Source of the DNA: Verrucomicrobiota bacterium
Lineage (GTDB): Bacteria > Verrucomicrobiota > Verrucomicrobiia > Chthoniobacterales > JAFAMB01
Direction: 5' to 3'
Assembly (NCBI GenBank): GCA_019242435.1
Contig: JAFAVN010000009.1
Span: 1-7,164, forward strand
DNA: 7,164 nt
Positions 6,378 through 7,164 of the stretch are shown piece after piece. The notes under the pieces were generated by a model that was not told the DNA's origin, did not search any database, and was given only the letters and a program-made list of their open reading frames with translations. Position 1 is the stretch's first letter. Each line of letters begins with the position of its first letter. The translations under genes were made by a program, and so were the position numbers.

Positions 6378-7164
6378 ATGAAAAAAAGAGTTTCAATTAT
6401 TGGGATGGGCATGCTCGGTCGCGCCTGGTCGGTCGCTTTTGCCCGCGCAGGTTTTACGGTCGTGAGCTGGGATCCATCGAGGGAGGCTACTGATGCTAGT
6501 TTGAAAGTGGTCGATCAATTGCTGGGTGAACTGGATAGTCGCAACTTTTTCAAGGCTGAAGGTGTCCAGGAAGTTAAAAAGCGTATTCTCGTAGCTGACT
6601 CTCTTGAACAAGCATTGGAGGGAACGGACTGGGTCCAGGAAAACGCGCCGGAGGACCTGGTGACAAAGCGAGACCTCTGGCCAATTCTCGATCAACTGGC
6701 AGGACCACAGGCTATTTTAGCCAGCTCGACCTCCGGAATTGTGCCTTCCGCCTTCAGTTCCGGTCTGCCGGGAGCGCACCGCTGCCTGGTCGCGCATCCG
6801 TTAAATCCACCGTATTTGATACGTGCGGTTGAATTGGTGCCGGGACCCAAGACATCCGCGGAGACCATTCAGCAATCCAGGGCGGTCATGGAGGAGATCG
6901 GACAGGCGCCTATCGTGATGAAGCGTGAGTTGGACGGCTTCATCATGAACCGGCTTCAGGCCGCCATACTCGATGAAGCATTTTATCTCGTCGGCGCTGG
7001 TTTTTGTTCGGTTGAGGATGTCGATGTCGGACTGCGAGAAGGGCTCGCTTTGCGCTGGAGTTTCATGGGCCCGTTCGAAACCATTGATCTCAACGCACCG
7101 CGCGGTCTTCGTGATTATGTAGAGCGTTACGGCGCCATGTATCATCGCCTCATTCAATCCAGAA
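6378..7164 (+). CDS. Lambda-crystallin / L-gulonate 3-dehydrogenase-like NAD-dependent dehydrogenase (3-hydroxyacyl-CoA dehydrogenase superfamily; partial, 3' end outside window)
   Basis: An uninterrupted frame runs from ATG 6378 to the window edge, 262 codons. The Rossmann loop is GMGMLG at 9-14 with Asp32 (VSWDP) ending the second strand, indicating NAD. QENAPED at 87-93, SSTSG at 116-120 and HPLNPPY at 140-146 with catalytic His140 and its partner Glu152 (VELVPGP) are superfamily landmarks, followed by GFIMNRLQ at 187-194 opening the helical dimerisation domain. The segment EGLALRWSFMGPFET followed by LNA is strongly like mammalian CRYL1 (EGLGMRYAFIGPLET), which oxidises L-gulonate to 3-dehydro-L-gulonate, and less like fatty-acid or carnitine dehydrogenases. 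CRYL1 is about 319 residues, so roughly 55 residues are missing. No Shine-Dalgarno is obvious; the ATG lies 2 bases after the SDR stop, so coupled translation is likely. The exact substrate remains inference. Confidence 0.87.
   Translation, partial: MKKRVSIIGMGMLGRAWSVAFARAGFTVVSWDPSREATDASLKVVDQLLGELDSRNFFKAEGVQEVKKRILVADSLEQALEGTDWVQENAPEDLVTKRDLWPILDQLAGPQAILASSTSGIVPSAFSSGLPGAHRCLVAHPLNPPYLIRAVELVPGPKTSAETIQQSRAVMEEIGQAPIVMKRELDGFIMNRLQAAILDEAFYLVGAGFCSVEDVDVGLREGLALRWSFMGPFETIDLNAPRGLRDYVERYGAMYHRLIQSR

Noticed and set aside
6801..7157. 118-codon minus-strand frame at the right edge
   Set aside because: It lies antisense to the CRYL1-like dehydrogenase, whose motifs continue through this whole stretch.

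Overview
The window carries two divergent gene sets from what looks like a carbohydrate or sugar-acid uptake and catabolism locus in a Gram-negative-type bacterium. The sequence does not fix the phylum. A periplasmic binding protein with a twin-arginine (Tat) signal implies an exported lipoprotein-free solute receptor. Base composition is moderately GC-rich and even across the genes, with no mobile element, RNA gene, CRISPR array or origin visible. Gene density is high: the only gene-free stretches are 195-311, 4287-4326 (a little shorter if the binding-protein start is moved) and about 5434-5598, all under 300 bases.

Layout. 3-194 (+) is the C-terminal end of a probable secreted protein that finishes in a CBM6-like carbohydrate-binding fold. 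It converges on the end of a leftward (-) operon that reads, in transcription order, MBL-fold metallohydrolase (5433-4327), Tat-exported sugar-binding protein (4277-2937), double-domain CUT2/RbsA-type ATPase (2907-1285) and RbsC-type permease (1298-312). The three transporter genes form a complete CUT2 (ribose/galactose/inositol-class) importer with one permease gene, hence presumably a permease homodimer. From a roughly 120-165 base divergent control region, a rightward (+) pair begins: a classical short-chain dehydrogenase (SDR, 5599-6375, possibly from 5551) followed after 2 bases by a lambda-crystallin/L-gulonate 3-dehydrogenase-like NAD enzyme (6378 to the window edge, cut off).

How they may work together (inference). 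The importer would bring in a monosaccharide, polyol or sugar acid, and two NAD-linked dehydrogenases would oxidise it. The MBL enzyme, encoded at the head of the transporter operon, could open a lactone or hydrolyse another ester. The gulonate-dehydrogenase resemblance and three same-orientation GGTAT motifs in the shared control region (the core recognised by FCD-type GntR regulators such as UxuR/ExuR and NanR) both point towards sugar-acid metabolism, but the substrate cannot be read from the sequence.

The points most worth a second look are the asymmetric ATP sites predicted for the ATPase, the motif-rich divergent promoter region, and the unusual combination of an MBL hydrolase, a CUT2 importer, an SDR and a gulonate-dehydrogenase-like enzyme in one divergent locus.
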